Part shown: positions 37,781-48,318 of the stretch, one piece after another
Layout: each line of letters starts with the position of its first letter
Numbering within the stretch: the stretch's first letter is position 1
From: DATMAM01 sp035559995
GTDB taxonomy: Bacteria > Desulfobacterota > Binatia > UBA9968
Direction of reading: 5' to 3'
NCBI GenBank assembly: GCA_035559995.1
Contig: DATMAM010000050.1
Location: 51,787 to 115,786 of the forward strand
Length of the DNA: 64,000 nt
Notes under the pieces: model-generated
What the model was told of the DNA's origin: nothing
Database searches by the model: none
What the model saw: the letters and a program-made list of their open reading frames with translations, nothing else
Made by a program: the position numbers and the translations under genes

Positions 37781-38383
37781 CTAAGGGACGATGATACGGT
37801 CTCCGGGCCGCAGCAAAATGTCCTGTTTGAGATCGCCTTTGATGATCGCCTCGTAATCGACGATGTATTCGGTAATCTTGTCGCCGTCGCGACGCACGAC
37901 GCGGACGTTGCTGCGGTCCGCAAACACTCCCAGCCCTCCCGCGCGGGTGAGGAGCTGCAACAAGGTGTCGTTCCCGTTCAACGGATAGGCGCCCGGACGG
38001 CCGACCTGGCCCACAAGGAAAACTTCGCTCGAGGCAATCCCCTCGACCCTAATGGTCACAAACGGGCTCACCGTAAACTCCTTGTACTTTTCCTCCAGGA
38101 CCTTTCTGAGCTCCCCGGTCGTTAGTCCCACGACCTGAACCTCGTTCACCAGCGGCAAGGTGATGTAGCCGTCGGGTCGCACCTTGGCTGAGCCGGAAAG
38201 GCTCGGCTCGCGCCAAACATTGACCGAGAGCACATCGCCGTATCCGATGACGTAGAACTCCTCCGGCGGTTTGGCGGGATTGGGCGTATCCGGCCCGACA
38301 GTGAACTGCTGCACGCGCAGCTCTTTGGTCGCACAACCGATCAAAGAAGCCACAAGGATAAACGCCGATACTGCTTTCCTCAT
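37781..38383 (-). CDS. Polysaccharide export lipoprotein (Wza/EpsE-like)
   Basis: The 200 residues open with a lipoprotein signal (lipobox SLIGC, Cys at about 17). A polysaccharide-export domain follows (YVIGYGDVLSVNVWREP, VRPDGYITLPLVNEVQV) and a SLBB segment (GQVGRPGAYPLNG) up to LLRPGDRIIVP. It forms the outer-membrane or periplasmic ring of the export channel. It is the first gene after a 271-nt gap that holds a -24/-12 promoter match, so it probably starts a sigma-54-controlled transcript covering the genes downstream. Confidence 0.93.
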   Translation of the reverse strand: MRKAVSAFILVASLIGCATKELRVQQFTVGPDTPNPAKPPEEFYVIGYGDVLSVNVWREPSLSGSAKVRPDGYITLPLVNEVQVVGLTTGELRKVLEEKYKEFTVSPFVTIRVEGIASSEVFLVGQVGRPGAYPLNGNDTLLQLLTRAGGLGVFADRSNVRVVRRDGDKITEYIVDYEAIIKGDLKQDILLRPGDRIIVP

Positions 38384-38478
38384 AATTCGCCGTAGCCTCT
38401 CCGGATTAATCGCTGTTCCTGGCCGTGAAAATCAGGACTTGTCAGCGGAGTGCCGTTTCGCGCGGCCATACGCGAAAC

Positions 38479-38493
38479 GCAATTTCTATACCA
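38479..38493 (-). promoter_or_regulatory. Sigma-54 (-24/-12) promoter match upstream of the export lipoprotein gene
   Basis: Read on the minus strand, the site is TGGTATAGAAATTGC. The -24 GG and -12 GC are 10 nt apart and the -12 block is TTGC (consensus TGGCAC-N5-TTGC). The text GAAATTGCG is identical to that in the prsK promoter. The site lies 96 nt before the start codon, in a gap between genes on the same strand. PrsR and the response regulator at 40-41.4 kb, both with GAFTGA, are candidate activators. Confidence 0.65.
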
Positions 38494-38601
38494 GCAAGGT
38501 CAGCGATAAAGCGGCGCGGAAGTCCGAGAGGGCTCGCTAAATGAAGACGAAAAAGAACCCTCGACAGGGGCACGCGAAAAGAGTCGCGCGCGCGCAGTTG
38601 G

Positions 38602-38650
38602 TTTTTGCCCTAAAGAAATTTTTCCCGACCGAATTGGGGCAAATTTGCCC
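38602..38650. promoter_or_regulatory. Candidate activator site: 14-bp palindrome plus a second TTGCCC half-site
   Basis: A perfect 14-bp palindrome, GGGCAAATTTGCCC, occupies 38637-38650, and TTTTTGCCC lies at 38602-38610, giving TTGCCC hexamers 40 nt apart. Both are about 110-155 nt upstream of the -24/-12 promoter, the usual range of sigma-54 enhancer sites. A pair with 41-nt spacing occurs before prsK. The palindrome starts 5 nt after the beta-barrel stop but has no T-run on either side, so an intrinsic terminator is unlikely. Confidence 0.4.
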
Positions 38651-40029
38651 GCCTTTACGGTGAGACGGACGGCGCCGGAGCGCCCGACGGCGAAGGCGCA
38701 CGCTGCGGCTCGGGTGCGCTCGGCTGCGTGGGCGCTTGCGGGACCTCGACCGGATAGACAAACGCCGGCGAAAGCTCGCGCGCCAAACCGAGACGCGGCC
38801 AAAGGTTGAAATGGGCGGAAAAGACAAGAAAGACGCTGTTGCTTCGGACATGCCCGCGCGCGATGAGATCGTCGTCATTCGCTCCCGCCCCGGCGGTGCG
38901 AAAACGATGAGCGTACCGCAAGCTCGACGAGAGCCACGAGGTGATCCAGTACTGGAGCCCCGCGCTGGCAAGAAAGGTATCGAAGTTGACGTCCGAGGTG
39001 TCGAGCAGTGAGTAATTAACGCCCGCCGTGCCGCTCAGGCGCTCGGTCAGGCGGATATTGAAGTCGCTAAAGAACGTCGTCGTCAGCGAAGGGCCGGACA
39101 CGCCGAAGCTCCCGGTGATCCCGCGGCGCACGCCGAGGCTAAAGCTCGCGAGTTCCCAAATCTTGATCAATGTGAGATTCGCCGTGTTGGCGACGCGAGG
39201 GCCGCTTTTTCCGGTATTGACGGCTAGCCCAAGAGAGCCGGAAAGCGTCAGGGTAGGAGCCAAAAGAATCTTAAAATTGGTGAAGTCGAAAAAGTCGTCG
39301 CCGAAATCAAAATTCGGAACGACGTTGTTGTCGCCGTCGCGCGAGCGAATGACCGAAATACCAAACCCGGCGTGCAGGTTGTGCTGGGGCCACCAGTGAT
39401 AGGTGCCGCGGATGCCCACCCTGTTGATCAGCTCATTCCCGCCGATGTCGAGAAACGAGGCGTAATTGTTCGTGTAGTTGGCCGTAAACGTAATGTCCGG
39501 ACTGTAGAGGTAGCGCCCAGAGACTGAAAAATGGTTTCTGAGCGTATCGCCGGCGGAGGTAAAGTCTCCCAGCCGGTGCACGCCGGGAACGGGATCCACC
39601 GCTCCCGGAGGCGGAAAGCCGGTAACGGGGCGGGGCAGCCCCTCCAACCCGTCGCGGGCGAGATCCGAACGCGATTGGCTGGACCGGCGCAGCGTATCGG
39701 CCACGTGAAACTGGAGGCGCGGCGAATAGCGGTAGGTGTAGCCGCCGTTCAACGACAGATTTTCGCCGAAGTTGTTGAGCTCGCTATGTCGAGCGTAAAG
39801 CAGGCCCGAGGGGGCGATATTCAATGTAAAGGTCGGGGCGATCTCGGTCGGCGGGGCATACAAAAGCGTGAGATTGGGAGTGATAACGGTGATGAAGTCG
39901 CTAACGCGATCTTTGCTGAAAAAGATGTTGTCGTTGTATTCCTCCCCTACGGACAAGGAAAACCGGCTCGCGAACCGCGCCGCAACATCGTCGGCGAAGA
40001 GGCCTAACAGACAGGCTACGACAACGCTT

Positions 40030-41412
<1,383 letters not shown>

Positions 41413-41444
41413 CGGGAACGTTTAAAGGTGATCGGGTTGGATGG

Positions 41445-42602
41445 CTAAGGCCGGCTTTTCGACACCGCCGGGACCGAGAGACTCACCTCTGTCCCCTTCC
41501 CCAGCTGGGTCGTCAAATGAAGCACCCCGCAGTGCATCTCGGCGAACCGGCGCGCCATGGTCAGGCCCAATCCTTCGTGGCCCTCTTTGGTGGTGAAAAA
41601 AGGCGTCCATATATGGCGCAGGCTTTCTTCGTCTATGCCGGGGCCGGTGTCGCGGATCCGAAGCTTGGCAACGGTTCGGCCAGCATGGAACGCCTCCGCC
41701 CAGGCGTCAAGAAAAACTTTGCCGCCGGGAGGCGTCGCCTCCAGGGCGTTCTGCAAGAGATGGGTTACGGCAAGCTCCAGTAAAAATGGATCTCCGGACA
41801 CCGTCACGGCTGCGAGAGACGGCTCAATTCTCTCTTCGAGCGCGATCTGCTTTTCTGCAAAAGCCGACTTGGTACGCATCAAGGCCTCGGCCAACACCTG
41901 AATGATTTCGACCGAATCGAGCCAGCAACTCGGCCGCTGGTTATACTCCGAGAAACTGCGCGTGAGCTGGATCGCCCGGTCCACCGTTTCGTGCAAAACG
42001 TCAGTCTCTCGAGACGCGGGTAGCACCCGGCGCAACGAGCCCAGAACCACATGCAACAGCGTGAAGTGATTCCCCAGCTTATGAATAAACCGCTCGACCG
42101 CGCTTTGGCTCAGCTCGCGTACTTTCAGCTCTTCGCCGATCGACAGCAAGCAGCCGCGCACGATGTGACCTTCGCTTTCGGCGATCTTGTGAAGGCCGTG
42201 ATGAACCCAAACCGGCAATCCCCAGCGATTCACCAGCCGGTGCACCAGGGATACCGACCGGACATGGTCAAGGTCTCGAAGGCTCTGGCGAAACGCCTCC
42301 GCGTCCTGCGGAAAGATTCTGTCCTGCCACAGCCCGCCGTCGCGGATCAGCTCTTCGGGCTTGAAGCCCAACAGGCTGGAAACGTTTTCCGAGATGAACG
42401 TCAACCGTCCCGAGTCCGACGCCTGATAGACCACGCACGGGAGCGTGCGCAAAAACTCTTCCGCGAAAGATGCGACCCTCGACAATAACGATTCGTTGTC
42501 GTTGCTGATGTTTTTTGATTCTGCGAACGCTTTCATGGGTACGCGCTCAATTCGCGCAGCTACGATCTGGGTTACCGGAGACAGATTTGACAACCGAGAC
42601 AT
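41445..42602 (-). CDS. PAS-domain sensor histidine kinase
   Basis: The 385-residue soluble kinase has a PAS domain (VVYQASDSGRLTFISENVSSLLGFKPEEL, about residues 50-165), a phospho-acceptor helix with VERFIHKLGNHF (candidate His about 174) and an ATPase domain with N-box LLQNALEATPP, G1 DTGPGIDEE and G2 GLGLTMA. There is no membrane helix, so it senses an internal signal. ATG 42602 gives the full form. ATG 42536 (MKAFAESK) is an alternative, and neither has a strong ribosome site. It forms a two-gene unit with the response regulator downstream. Confidence 0.93.
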   Translation of the reverse strand: MSRLSNLSPVTQIVAARIERVPMKAFAESKNISNDNESLLSRVASFAEEFLRTLPCVVYQASDSGRLTFISENVSSLLGFKPEELIRDGGLWQDRIFPQDAEAFRQSLRDLDHVRSVSLVHRLVNRWGLPVWVHHGLHKIAESEGHIVRGCLLSIGEELKVRELSQSAVERFIHKLGNHFTLLHVVLGSLRRVLPASRETDVLHETVDRAIQLTRSFSEYNQRPSCWLDSVEIIQVLAEALMRTKSAFAEKQIALEERIEPSLAAVTVSGDPFLLELAVTHLLQNALEATPPGGKVFLDAWAEAFHAGRTVAKLRIRDTGPGIDEESLRHIWTPFFTTKEGHEGLGLTMARRFAEMHCGVLHLTTQLGKGTEVSLSVPAVSKSRP

Positions 42603-42904
42603 GCCATCCGGACATAAAGCGCCTAAACATTTTCACTTCGTGTACAAAAAGTCAAGCGAGTTGTCATGAATCTTTACACTTCGGCTTTCTCAAACGGAAT
42701 TTCTGTGTTTTCGCGACATTGTCATGTCTCAATCGTTACGTTTTGCTCCACTTTGTGAGTCGCGATGTAAGCTTCGTTTACAAATTGCATGCCAAGAAAA
42801 ATTTGGCCTGAGACTGAATTTTCTTTCGCGATGAGAACTTAGCGCATCTGGAATAGCTTTTGCCAAGCCGTTGGCGGCAATGTGGATACTTGTCCGCCCA
42901 CGCG
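42603..42904. other. AT-rich intergenic region between divergent genes
   Basis: These 302 nt separate the histidine-kinase gene (minus) from the ThDP-enzyme gene (plus). They are clearly AT-richer than the surroundings. They contain the sigma-54-like site at 42849-42863 on the plus strand. On the minus strand, TGGCATGCAATTTGT (42794-42780) keeps the -24 GG but has TTGT for TTGC, so it is only a weak promoter candidate. No short gene or RNA was recognised. Confidence 0.6.
42849..42863 (+). promoter_or_regulatory. Sigma-54-like (-24/-12) promoter upstream of the ThDP-dependent enzyme
   Basis: The site TGGAATAGCTTTTGC keeps GG at -24 and TTGC at -12 with correct spacing and differs from consensus at two positions of the first block. 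Transcription would begin near 42875, which argues for translation from ATG 42905 rather than from the TTG at 42860, which lies inside the promoter. Confidence 0.5.
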
Positions 42905-44560
42905 ATGACTTCTGTCCCTCACGCTATTGCCGAGTTTCTTAGGCTCCAAGAATTTCGCTTTATTTTTGGAAAAGTTGGCGAAGCCATCCTGCCCCTTCTG
43001 GACGCGATCGTCGCAGAAGCCTCGCTCAAATTCGTCTCGACCTATCGCGAAGAAGCCGCGGTGCTGATCGCCGACGGCTTTGCCCGCACGCGCATGACTC
43101 CCGCCGTGGCGCTTCTCGCCGGCGGGCCGCCGACCGCGCAAAGCTTCGCGGCGATGGCCCAGGCCTATCACGATGGATCGCCCGTGCTGCTGATCGCAAG
43201 CGACGTTCCCGCGGATCTTCTGGCCAAAAGAGATGCGGTCACAAGAACATGGGAGCAACAGGGGGGTTTTGCCAGAATCACGCGCTTTTCCGCCCGCGTG
43301 CCCACGCCGCAGTCCGTGATCGAGACTCTGGAGCAGGCCTATCGCAGCGCGGTCTCCGCCAGGAAAGGGCCGGCGTTCTGCGCCATCCCTGCCGACTTCA
43401 TGCTCGGCGAGACGCCGGAGCGGGTTCGACGCTACGATCAATTCGTGTCACAGGCTCCGCCGTCGGGCGATCCCGATTCGATCCGACGCGCCTGCGAGCT
43501 TCTCATCGCCGCTCAGCGGCCGGTCATCCTTTTGGGAGGAGGGAGCGTGTGGTCGGGAGCGACCTCGGAGGCCATGGAACTGGCCGAATTTCTTTTTGCG
43601 CCGATCGTCAGTTCGAGCGGCAAGTCGGGCGTCGTGCCCGACGATTTCCCGCTATCGATCGGCAGGCTTGGTTGTGACAAAAACAGGATCGCCGTGCAGA
43701 CCGTCGCCGAGGCCGATGTGCTGATCGCCCTCGGCTGCAGCTTTAACGACCGCACCACCTTTGGCTTCTCGCGTAACCTTCTCGCTCCCTCCGCGAGACT
43801 CATCCAGGTCGACATCGACGCCGTCCAGCTGGGCCGCCATTACCCGATCGAGATTGGCGTCGTGGGCGACGCCCGCGCGGTTCTCCGGCAGATCTTATCT
43901 TTCTTGCGCGGAATCGGAGCCGAGAAGTGGCCCTCGCGCGTGATTCAAAGGATCCAAAAAGTGTGGGAGCGGAGGGAGTTGTGGATGAACGAGTGGACCC
44001 GGCTCGCCCGCTCGAGCGACGTTCCCATCCGGCGGCTCCGCTTGCTGAAAGACGTCGTGGAGGAGGCGGGGCGCGAGGCCATCCTCTTCGGCGAGCTACC
44101 CTGGAAATACTGCCTCAAGGGATCCTCTTTTCCCCTCATCGAGTCGGACGACTTTCCGATCACCGGCTCGAACCTTTGCTTCGCGATAGGCGCAAAGCTT
44201 GCGTTCCCGGCCCGGCCGGTGCTCGCGTTCATGGGCGACGGACAGTTCGTTGCCGCGCTCACCGACTTGGCGACGGCCGTGGAGCACGGCATCGGCGTCG
44301 TCGTGATCGTCGCCCGAAACGAGTGCTACGGTCAGGCCAAGGCGGCGCAGGCTCGGCGCTACGGCGGCCGTCACATCGGCGTCGATCACCCGTTTCCCAA
44401 CTTTGCCGAGGTCGCGCGCTCCCTCGGCGCACACGGGGAACGCGTCGAAAGTCCGGCGGACATTCGCGGCGCAGTCCGCCGCGCGCTCGATTCTCCGCAA
44501 CCTGCGCTCGTCGAGGTCCTCGTCGAAGATTCCCCGGGCGGCGCGTACCGGCCCACCTGA
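42905..44560 (+). CDS. Thiamine-diphosphate-dependent enzyme (acetolactate synthase / benzoylformate decarboxylase superfamily)
   Basis: From ATG 42905 (MTSVPHAIAEFLRLQ) the 551 residues show the three-domain ThDP fold. The Pyr domain has the catalytic Glu in TYREEAAVLIADG, the central domain has RPVILLGGGSVWSGA, and the PP domain has FMGDGQF and, about 28 residues on, NECYG (the GDG...N metal/ThDP motif). It decarboxylates or ligates a 2-keto acid. The substrate cannot be deduced. It lies between two two-component systems of an exopolysaccharide locus and ends 186 nt before prsK, an unusual place for this enzyme. Confidence 0.85.
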   Translation: MTSVPHAIAEFLRLQEFRFIFGKVGEAILPLLDAIVAEASLKFVSTYREEAAVLIADGFARTRMTPAVALLAGGPPTAQSFAAMAQAYHDGSPVLLIASDVPADLLAKRDAVTRTWEQQGGFARITRFSARVPTPQSVIETLEQAYRSAVSARKGPAFCAIPADFMLGETPERVRRYDQFVSQAPPSGDPDSIRRACELLIAAQRPVILLGGGSVWSGATSEAMELAEFLFAPIVSSSGKSGVVPDDFPLSIGRLGCDKNRIAVQTVAEADVLIALGCSFNDRTTFGFSRNLLAPSARLIQVDIDAVQLGRHYPIEIGVVGDARAVLRQILSFLRGIGAEKWPSRVIQRIQKVWERRELWMNEWTRLARSSDVPIRRLRLLKDVVEEAGREAILFGELPWKYCLKGSSFPLIESDDFPITGSNLCFAIGAKLAFPARPVLAFMGDGQFVAALTDLATAVEHGIGVVVIVARNECYGQAKAAQARRYGGRHIGVDHPFPNFAEVARSLGAHGERVESPADIRGAVRRALDSPQPALVEVLVEDSPGGAYRPT

Positions 44561-44572
44561 AAACTCTCGATT

Positions 44573-44619
44573 TTGCCCTGCTCCGTTTTCTCCCGGCGAG
44601 CGTTCGGGAAGCCTTGCCC
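44573..44619. promoter_or_regulatory. Paired TTGCCC hexamers upstream of the prsK promoter
   Basis: TTGCCC occurs at 44573-44578 and 44614-44619, 41 nt apart, 52-98 nt before the -24/-12 element. The pair resembles the 40-nt pair before the export lipoprotein gene, though orientation relative to the promoter is not strictly conserved. The sites are possible enhancer positions for PrsR or the second activator. Short hexamers recur by chance in GC-rich DNA, hence the low confidence. Confidence 0.3.
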
Positions 44620-44670
44620 GAGCGGCGCCTTCAAGAGCCGAAGATTCCTGGACGATTCTTTTGGCAGTCG

Positions 44671-44685
44671 TGGCATTGAAATTGC
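44671..44685 (+). promoter_or_regulatory. Sigma-54 (-24/-12) promoter of prsK-prsR
   Basis: TGGCATTGAAATTGC matches TGGCAC-N5-TTGC except for the sixth base, with GG and GC at the required spacing. A transcript would begin near 44697, giving a leader of about 50 nt to the prsK ATG. PrsR itself is a sigma-54 activator, so autoregulation is likely (inference). Confidence 0.75.
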
Positions 44686-44746
44686 GTGACCCAACACGCG
44701 CGTTCGGGGAAAGCTGCGTTCTTTCACGGCTTCACTGGAACAGTTC

Positions 44747-46849
44747 ATGCAAATCTCTTCGTTTGTCCCGGTTCTAAACCTGACGATTTTGCTCGGGTTA
44801 TGCGCCTACGTTTCGTTCAAAGCGAAAGGCTTTAGCTCCGCCGTTTTTTTCGTTCTCTCGCTCTTGTCCTTGGCTTTGTTCGAGCTCGGCTCCTTGGCGC
44901 TTGGGCTTGATTCGTCATGGTCGAAAAGAGGAGCCGCGCTCGCCTTGTTTGGCGCGGCGGCGGTCCCTGTAACCTTGATTCCGTTCGCCCAGACGCTGGC
45001 GCGCGCTGCGCAGACCAAAATCGATCGCCGCTGGGTCCTCTTTCATGTTGTGCAACTCGGGCTGGCCGTCGTTCTTGCCGTGGAGATCTTCACGGGACGC
45101 ATGATCGAGTGGGTCACGGGAATCCTCGACCAGCCGATCTTCCTGATCGAAAACAAGCGGCGCTTTCTCTTTCTCAACGCCCTTGCCGCCGCCGGCATCG
45201 CCCTGCTTTGCTTTGAGAACGCGCTCCGCAACGCGACCAAGTTCCAGCAGGAGCGGATGCGTTATCTGTTCATCGCCTGCCTCGGGATCGTGGTCTACTT
45301 CGCGTACCTTGCGGTGCAGATCCTTGTGTCTTCCTACGTGTCTCTCCAGATGCTCGCTTCCGGCTCGGTCATCAACCTCGCCGCCAATCTGCTGATCCTC
45401 TATTCGCTCGTGAAATACCCGTTTTGGGAGATCAAAATCTTCGTTTCCCGCCGCGTCGTTTTTGGCTCGCTCTCGGCGGCCGCCGCGCTGCTCTACCTGC
45501 TGGTATCCGGCTGGGCGATGGGGCTCCTCAACGCGGCGCAGGCGGTGGACGCGGCGGTTATCGTTCCCGCGGCGATGTTCGCCTTCGTGGGGCTTCTTCT
45601 CTACGTCTATCTTTCGCCCACATTGCGGCAGCGCCTCGAGGCTTTCATCGCGCGCAATTTTTTTCACAGCAAATACGATTATCGCTACCTCTGGACCCAA
45701 TTCTCGGAGCGCATCGCCGGATCCATCCAGCTGTCGGACATCCTGCCGAAAATCACGGAGTTTATCGCCGACTGCCTGTTCGTCCGCCAAGTGATCGTGT
45801 GGCTTGCGGCGCCCGGGTCGACGACTTTTACCGTGGCGTACAGCCTCGACGACACCGCTCGGCCGCGCGACGGCGGCCTGGCATTTCGCCTCGAACCCGA
45901 TGAGGCCGGCGGCCGCTTCCCCGACATTCTCCAGGTTTCCAGCGCGGCGAAGACACCGGCGCAGCTCCCATTCTCCGCCGCGGATCTGGCGGCTTTGCGC
46001 GTCACGCACCTTCTTCCGGTCAAAAAAGGCGGCGAGATTCTCGGCTGGGTGGGTATCGGAGACCGGATCGGCGGCCAGCCCCTTGCCGTCGAAGACGAGC
46101 AGCTTTTGGTCAGCATCGTGACCCAGCTCGCCAACGCGATCCTGACGGCGCGATTGTCGAGCGAACTGCTCGAGGCGCGCGAGTGGGAGTCTTTTAACCG
46201 CCTGGCGTCGTTCGTCATCCACGACCTAAAGAATCTCGCGACTCAACAGAGCATGGTCCTGGACAACGCCAAGCGCTTCCGCAGCAACCCTGAATTTCTT
46301 CAGGACGCCTTCAAGACGTTTGCCGAGACGACCGACAAGATGATCTCTTTGATCGCGAACCTCTCGGTGCAGAGAGGGAATCTTGTTCTCAACCATCAGC
46401 CGGTCGATATCGTTGAACTGCTCCAGGAGACTTTCCGGGGGCTCAGCGTCTTTCAACGAAACGGCGTGCGGCTGGTCACGGATTTTCCCGCGCGCCCCAA
46501 GCCGCTGCTGGTTTCCGGTGATCCCAAGCTCCTGGAGAAGGCGTTTGCGAATATCCTTCTCAACGCGCTCCAGAGCCTGCCCGACGGCAAGGGGACCATT
46601 GAAGTCAAGGTGGCCAATCCGAACGGAAAAATCCTGACCTCCGTCGCCGATACCGGGTGCGGCATCCCGCCCGAGCAGCTGCGGAATCTTTTCCGCCCGT
46701 TTCAAACAACCAAGAAGGGCGGAACCGGAATCGGTCTATGCCACACGCGCACGATTGTAGAGAGCCACCAGGGCCATATCCGGATCCAAAGCGAGCCCAA
46801 TCGCGGCACGCGCGTCGAAATCGAGCTTCCCGCCCACGCGGCGCCGTAA
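44747..46849 (+). CDS. prsK: PEP-CTERM-system membrane histidine kinase PrsK
   Basis: The 700-residue protein has eight or nine N-terminal membrane helices (residues 1-285), a GAF-like domain (about 305-460, with LLPVKKGGEILGWVGIGDR), a phospho-acceptor helix with His at about 492 in FVIHDLKN, and an ATPase domain (LLNALQSLPDGKG, ADTGCGIPPEQL, GGTGIGLCHTR). Length and the polytopic sensor are those of PrsK (TIGR02916), the kinase that accompanies XrtA loci. It is followed 21 nt later by prsR. Confidence 0.94.
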   Translation: MQISSFVPVLNLTILLGLCAYVSFKAKGFSSAVFFVLSLLSLALFELGSLALGLDSSWSKRGAALALFGAAAVPVTLIPFAQTLARAAQTKIDRRWVLFHVVQLGLAVVLAVEIFTGRMIEWVTGILDQPIFLIENKRRFLFLNALAAAGIALLCFENALRNATKFQQERMRYLFIACLGIVVYFAYLAVQILVSSYVSLQMLASGSVINLAANLLILYSLVKYPFWEIKIFVSRRVVFGSLSAAAALLYLLVSGWAMGLLNAAQAVDAAVIVPAAMFAFVGLLLYVYLSPTLRQRLEAFIARNFFHSKYDYRYLWTQFSERIAGSIQLSDILPKITEFIADCLFVRQVIVWLAAPGSTTFTVAYSLDDTARPRDGGLAFRLEPDEAGGRFPDILQVSSAAKTPAQLPFSAADLAALRVTHLLPVKKGGEILGWVGIGDRIGGQPLAVEDEQLLVSIVTQLANAILTARLSSELLEAREWESFNRLASFVIHDLKNLATQQSMVLDNAKRFRSNPEFLQDAFKTFAETTDKMISLIANLSVQRGNLVLNHQPVDIVELLQETFRGLSVFQRNGVRLVTDFPARPKPLLVSGDPKLLEKAFANILLNALQSLPDGKGTIEVKVANPNGKILTSVADTGCGIPPEQLRNLFRPFQTTKKGGTGIGLCHTRTIVESHQGHIRIQSEPNRGTRVEIELPAHAAP

Positions 46850-46870
46850 GGCCAGAAAGAAAGGAGTTCC

Positions 46871-48271
46871 GTGAAGCCAAAGATTCTTTTCGTCGATGAC
46901 GAAGAAAACATTCTGAAGCAGATGCGCTGGGCGTTCGCCGAAGACTATACCGTTCTGACCGCCGCGACCGAAAGCGACGCCCTGGCGGTGTTCCGCAGGG
47001 AGCGGCCGCCGGTGGTGAGTCTCGATCTCTCCTTGAACGCGGAGTTCCCGTCCGATCTCGCCGGTCTTCGGCTGCTGCAACAGATGATCGAGGAGGAGCC
47101 GGCCACGCGCGTCATCGTGGTGTCGGGCCACAACGAGGAGGCGACCGTGCTCAAGGCCGTCCGCCTCGGGGCCTTCGATTACTACTCGAAGCCGATCGCG
47201 CTCGAAGAGTTCAAAGTGATGGTCAAGCGGGCGCTCCATATCTACGCGCTCAACCATCGACTGCAGAGCTCCCACGCCGAGCCGGAAACGAGTTTTCACG
47301 GCCTGACCGGCGTCTCGAAGAGCATGCAGGAGATTTACCGCTTCATCGAGCGGGTGGCGCTCTCGGACATTTCAGTCCTCATCTGCGGCGAAAGCGGCAC
47401 GGGCAAAGAGCTGGTCGCCCACGCGATTCACCAGCGCAGCGCGCGCAAAGAAAACCCGTTTATCGTCGTCAACTGCGGCGCCATCCCCGACGCGTTGCTG
47501 GAAAGCGAGCTCTTCGGCCACGAGAAGGGGGCTTTCACCGGCGCCCACGCTCAAAAGAAAGGCAAGTTCGAGCTCGCGCACACGGGAACCCTCTTCCTCG
47601 ATGAAATCGGCGAGCTCGCGCCGCCGCTGCAGGTGAAGCTCCTCCGCTTCCTTCAGGATCGCATTATCGAGCGCATCGGCGGCAATCAAAAGATCAGCGT
47701 CGATGTCCGGATCATCGCCGCCACGAACCGCGACCTGGAAAAAGAGATGGAGAACAACCTGTTCCGGGAGGATCTCTACTACAGGCTCAAAGTAGTTCCC
47801 ATCACGATCCCGCCGCTGCGCGAGCGCAAGGAGGACATTCTTCCGCTCGCGTATCACTTTCTCAAAAAGTACGGCCAGGAGCACCGCAAGCCGCTCCTCA
47901 GGCTTTCGCCGGAAGCCGAGCGCCGGCTGCTCTCCTACTCCTGGCCGGGCAACGTGCGCGAGCTGGAAAACCTCATCAATCGCGCCGTGGTCATGAGCGC
48001 GGCATCGGTCCTGACCCTCAACGATCTCGGACTCGACGCCGAGATCAGGCAAAGCGACGTCAACCTGAAAGAGGCGAAAAAGGCCATCGAGATCGAATAC
48101 GTCCGAAGAGCGCTGCTCCGCAGCCGCGGCGTGGTGAGCCGCGCCGCGAAGGAACTCGGCATCAGCCGGGTGAACCTCTACGAACTCATGGCCAAATACG
48201 GCATCGCGATCGACGAGTTTAAAACCGCCGGCGCGGCGGCGCTGGAAAAAGATCAAACCACGCTCGAGTAA
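46871..48271 (+). CDS. prsR: PEP-CTERM-system sigma-54 response regulator PrsR
   Basis: The GTG start at 46871 is preceded by AAAGGAG (46859-46865). The 466 residues include a receiver (ILFVDDEENIL, Asp52 in SLDLSLN), AAA+ (GESGTGKE, GAFTGA, GTLFLDEIGE) and a Fis-type HTH (VVSRAAKELGISRVNLYELM). The sequence closely fits PrsR (TIGR02915), which with sigma-54 controls PEP-CTERM and exopolysaccharide genes. The matching -24/-12 sites before prsK and before the export lipoprotein gene support that role here. Confidence 0.95.
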   Translation: MKPKILFVDDEENILKQMRWAFAEDYTVLTAATESDALAVFRRERPPVVSLDLSLNAEFPSDLAGLRLLQQMIEEEPATRVIVVSGHNEEATVLKAVRLGAFDYYSKPIALEEFKVMVKRALHIYALNHRLQSSHAEPETSFHGLTGVSKSMQEIYRFIERVALSDISVLICGESGTGKELVAHAIHQRSARKENPFIVVNCGAIPDALLESELFGHEKGAFTGAHAQKKGKFELAHTGTLFLDEIGELAPPLQVKLLRFLQDRIIERIGGNQKISVDVRIIAATNRDLEKEMENNLFREDLYYRLKVVPITIPPLRERKEDILPLAYHFLKKYGQEHRKPLLRLSPEAERRLLSYSWPGNVRELENLINRAVVMSAASVLTLNDLGLDAEIRQSDVNLKEAKKAIEIEYVRRALLRSRGVVSRAAKELGISRVNLYELMAKYGIAIDEFKTAGAAALEKDQTTLE

Positions 48272-48318
48272 AGCCGTTAAAAATTCACATCGCGAGCGTA
48301 ACGCACGGAGGGCCACAG

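Noticed and set aside
38637..38650. Palindrome after the beta-barrel gene as an intrinsic terminator
   Set aside because: There is no T-run on either strand next to it. Its position relative to the -24/-12 promoter fits a regulator site better.
42715..42728. GACAT-4nt-ATGTC inverted repeat as an operator
   Set aside because: A 5-bp arm in AT-rich DNA is expected by chance, and nothing else supports it.
42780..42794. A fourth sigma-54 promoter, for the histidine kinase on the minus strand
   Set aside because: The -24 block is good (TGGCAT) but the -12 block is TTGT, lacking the required GC.
42860..42904. Upstream TTG start for the ThDP enzyme
   Set aside because: The TTG lies inside the -12 block of the sigma-54-like site, and the added residues have no family resemblance. 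ATG 42905 is preferred.
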